DNA of 7,415 bases from an uncultured Clostridia bacterium (GTDB taxonomy: Bacteria > Bacillota > Clostridia > Oscillospirales > Acutalibacteraceae), in NCBI GenBank assembly GCA_946626015.1, contig CAMOTT010000100.1, positions 1 to 7,415 on the forward strand, written 5' to 3'. Positions 6,312-7,415 of this stretch are shown here, in pieces. A program made the translations under genes and the position numbers. Under the pieces are notes generated by a model. The model saw only the letters and a program-made list of their open reading frames with translations, did not search any database and was not told where the DNA came from. Position 1 is the stretch's first letter. Every line of letters begins with the position of its first letter.

Positions 6312-6668
6312 TTATTCATCCTGACCGTGCATCAAATCGTTGAGCTTTCTTGAAATATCCATGCCGTGTTCAATAGAGTCGTCCGCTATAAACTTAAGCT
6401 CTGGGGTCTTGCGCAAATGGAGCCTTGTGCCCACCTCGCGGCGGATGCGGCCCGTAGCGCACTTAAGCCCCTCCACGGCCACCTTCGCATCCTCAATGCC
6501 GGAAAAAGAGCTGACGTAAACCTTCGCAAAGCTTGCGTCTGAGCTTACCTCCACCCGGACTACGGTGAGCATTTTGCCCTGAACTCTGGGATCCTTAAGC
6601 TCCCTTATCAGGGCAACTATCTCCCTCTTGATATCCTCCGATACACGGTTTATCTTATATCCAGCCAT
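6312..6668 (-). CDS. rbfA: 30S ribosome-binding factor A
   Basis: RbfA is a small KH-type RNA-binding protein that binds the immature 30S subunit during late 16S rRNA processing and is linked to cold adaptation. The 118-residue length is typical. Family signatures are visible in order: the N-terminal helix with RVSEDIKREI, then LKDPRVQGKMLTVVRVEVSSD, AKVYVSS, the helix ending GRIRREVGTRLHLRKTPEL, and the tail FIADDSIEHGMDISRKLNDL. The ATG start is firm because an in-frame TGA (6672-6674) lies two codons upstream. Its ribosome-binding site is weak (AGGG, 9 bases from ATG). It sits between infB and nrnA, and the stop is TAA. The context and motif order leave little doubt. Confidence 0.97.
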   Translation of the reverse strand: MAGYKINRVSEDIKREIVALIRELKDPRVQGKMLTVVRVEVSSDASFAKVYVSSFSGIEDAKVAVEGLKCATGRIRREVGTRLHLRKTPELKFIADDSIEHGMDISRKLNDLMHGQDE

Positions 6669-6681
6669 AATTCAAAGCCCT

Positions 6682-6707
6682 GCACACAAACTTAAGCGCC
6701 TGTGCGC
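6682..6707 (-). other. Small hairpin in the infB-rbfA gap
   Basis: In the minus-strand transcript, a 7-bp stem (6701-6707 with 6682-6688, one G-U pair) encloses a 12-base loop containing CTTAAG. No run of T follows, so it is not a standard terminator. It may be a weak processing or stability structure or simply chance. Confidence 0.3.
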
Positions 6708-6722
6708 CTTTCGTATTTAATA

Positions 6723-7415
6723 TCAATCCCTGTACTCCTCGACAACATAGGCCTCAAATATGTCGCCCTCTTTGATGTCATTGAATTTGCCCAGACCAAT
6801 ACCGCATTCGTAACCCTGCTGAACCTCTTTGACATCTTCCTTGAAACGGCGGAGAGAGGCTATCTCGTCATCCGCGATAACTATACCGTCGCGGACTACG
6901 CGGATCTTAGCGTTCCTTTGAACCTTGCCGCTGAGAACGTAACAGCCTGCTATGTTGCCCACTGAAGAGATCTTGACAACCTGTCTGACCTCGATCCTGC
7001 CCAGGTCAACATCCCTGAACTTGGGCGCGAGCATACCCTTGATGGCTGCCTCTATCTCCTCAATACAGTCGTAGATGATCCTGTACATACGCATCTCCAC
7101 GCCGTCGCGCTCGGCATTTGCCGCCGCAACAGGGTCGGGTCTTACGTTAAAGCCTACTATAATAGCGTTTGAAGCGTTTGCCAGCATAACGTCAGACTCG
7201 CTCACCGCACCTACGCCGCTGTGTATGATCTTGACCCTGACCTCATCGTTTGAAAGCTTGACAAGGTTTTGTTTGACCGCCTCGGCGGAACCCTGAACGT
7301 CAGCTTTGACAATGATATTGAGTTCCTTGAGCTCGCCCTCATGGATGGATGAGAACAGGTTGTCAAGGGTGACCTTCTGCATAGAGTTGAACTGCTCGTC
7401 CTTAGCCTTTTGTTT
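6723..7415 (-). CDS. infB: Translation initiation factor IF-2, C-terminal part (5' end outside window)
   Basis: IF-2 is the GTPase that brings fMet-tRNA to the 30S subunit and promotes 50S joining. The frame is open to the window edge, so 230 residues are visible and the N-terminal region and G domain lie outside. What remains is the end of domain II, the linker LDNLFSSIHEGELKELN, domain III (KADVQGSAEAV, then HSGVGAVSESDV and GFNVRPD) and the C-terminal beta-barrel C2 domain, which contacts fMet-tRNA. C2 shows the conserved SLRRFKEDVKEVQQGYECG stretch; its Arg and Cys match residues known to contact formyl-methionine in Bacillus IF-2. The stop is TGA at 6723-6725. A Met at 7382 is internal and not the start, because clear IF-2 sequence (KDEQFNS) continues upstream. 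rbfA follows after 54 bases, the usual order. Identity is near certain. Confidence 0.98.
   Translation of the reverse strand, partial: KQKAKDEQFNSMQKVTLDNLFSSIHEGELKELNIIVKADVQGSAEAVKQNLVKLSNDEVRVKIIHSGVGAVSESDVMLANASNAIIVGFNVRPDPVAAANAERDGVEMRMYRIIYDCIEEIEAAIKGMLAPKFRDVDLGRIEVRQVVKISSVGNIAGCYVLSGKVQRNAKIRVVRDGIVIADDEIASLRRFKEDVKEVQQGYECGIGLGKFNDIKEGDIFEAYVVEEYRD

Noticed and set aside
6287..6319. Longer nrnA start overlapping rbfA
   Set aside because: The upstream ATG lacks a spaced ribosome-binding site and adds 11 residues foreign to the family, whereas the ATG at 6286 has both a site and a typical N-terminus.
5969..6343. Plus-strand frame of 124 codons opposite nrnA and the rbfA end
   Set aside because: It mirrors the coding strand of nrnA with no motif of its own.
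1..7415. Search for defence, toxin-antitoxin, phage, CRISPR or mobile element signals
   Set aside because: All coding space is taken by translation and polysaccharide genes with clear families; no direct repeats, integrase or transposase sequence was seen.

Overview
The window holds eight protein-coding genes, all on the minus strand, so it is read from high to low coordinates. It falls into two functional blocks. No gene is supported on the plus strand, and no tRNA, rRNA, CRISPR, insertion sequence or long repeat was seen. Protein style (an infB-rbfA-nrnA-truB order with nrnA between rbfA and truB, and EpsC/EpsD/EpsF-like proteins), good Shine-Dalgarno sites and moderate GC point to a Firmicute, probably a gut clostridium of the Ruminococcus/Oscillospiraceae kind. 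The genus is inference only.

Block 1 (7415 to 4441) is the distal part of a conserved translation operon. It contains the C-terminal 230 residues of initiation factor IF-2 (infB, cut by the window edge), ribosome-binding factor A (rbfA), a DHH/DHHA1 phosphoesterase of the NrnA type that degrades nanoRNA or pAp, and tRNA pseudouridine-55 synthase (truB). The genes are tightly packed; nrnA and truB overlap by 26 bases. The ribF gene that usually follows truB in Firmicutes is absent at this position.

A 118-127 base AT-rich gap (about 4314 to 4440) separates the blocks. It contains a near-consensus minus-strand sigma-A promoter (TTGACT, 17 bases, TATTAT) and no convincing terminator after truB.

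Block 2 (4322 to 1) is the start of a surface or exopolysaccharide operon. It has a membrane-anchored nucleotide-sugar dehydratase of the EpsC/CapD/PglF/WbpM family, an EpsD-like GT4 glycosyltransferase, an EpsF-like GT4 glycosyltransferase, and the first 24 codons of a GT2-type glycosyltransferase running off the left edge. The dehydratase would make a UDP-4-keto-6-deoxy-HexNAc precursor, and the transferases would build the repeat unit on a lipid carrier at the inner face of the membrane.

Several start codons were placed downstream of the longest possible reading frame, using Shine-Dalgarno position and family-typical N-termini. The window looks like ordinary chromosome. The most interesting point is the direct join of a core translation operon to a separately promoted polysaccharide cluster. 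I found no evidence of an undescribed system.
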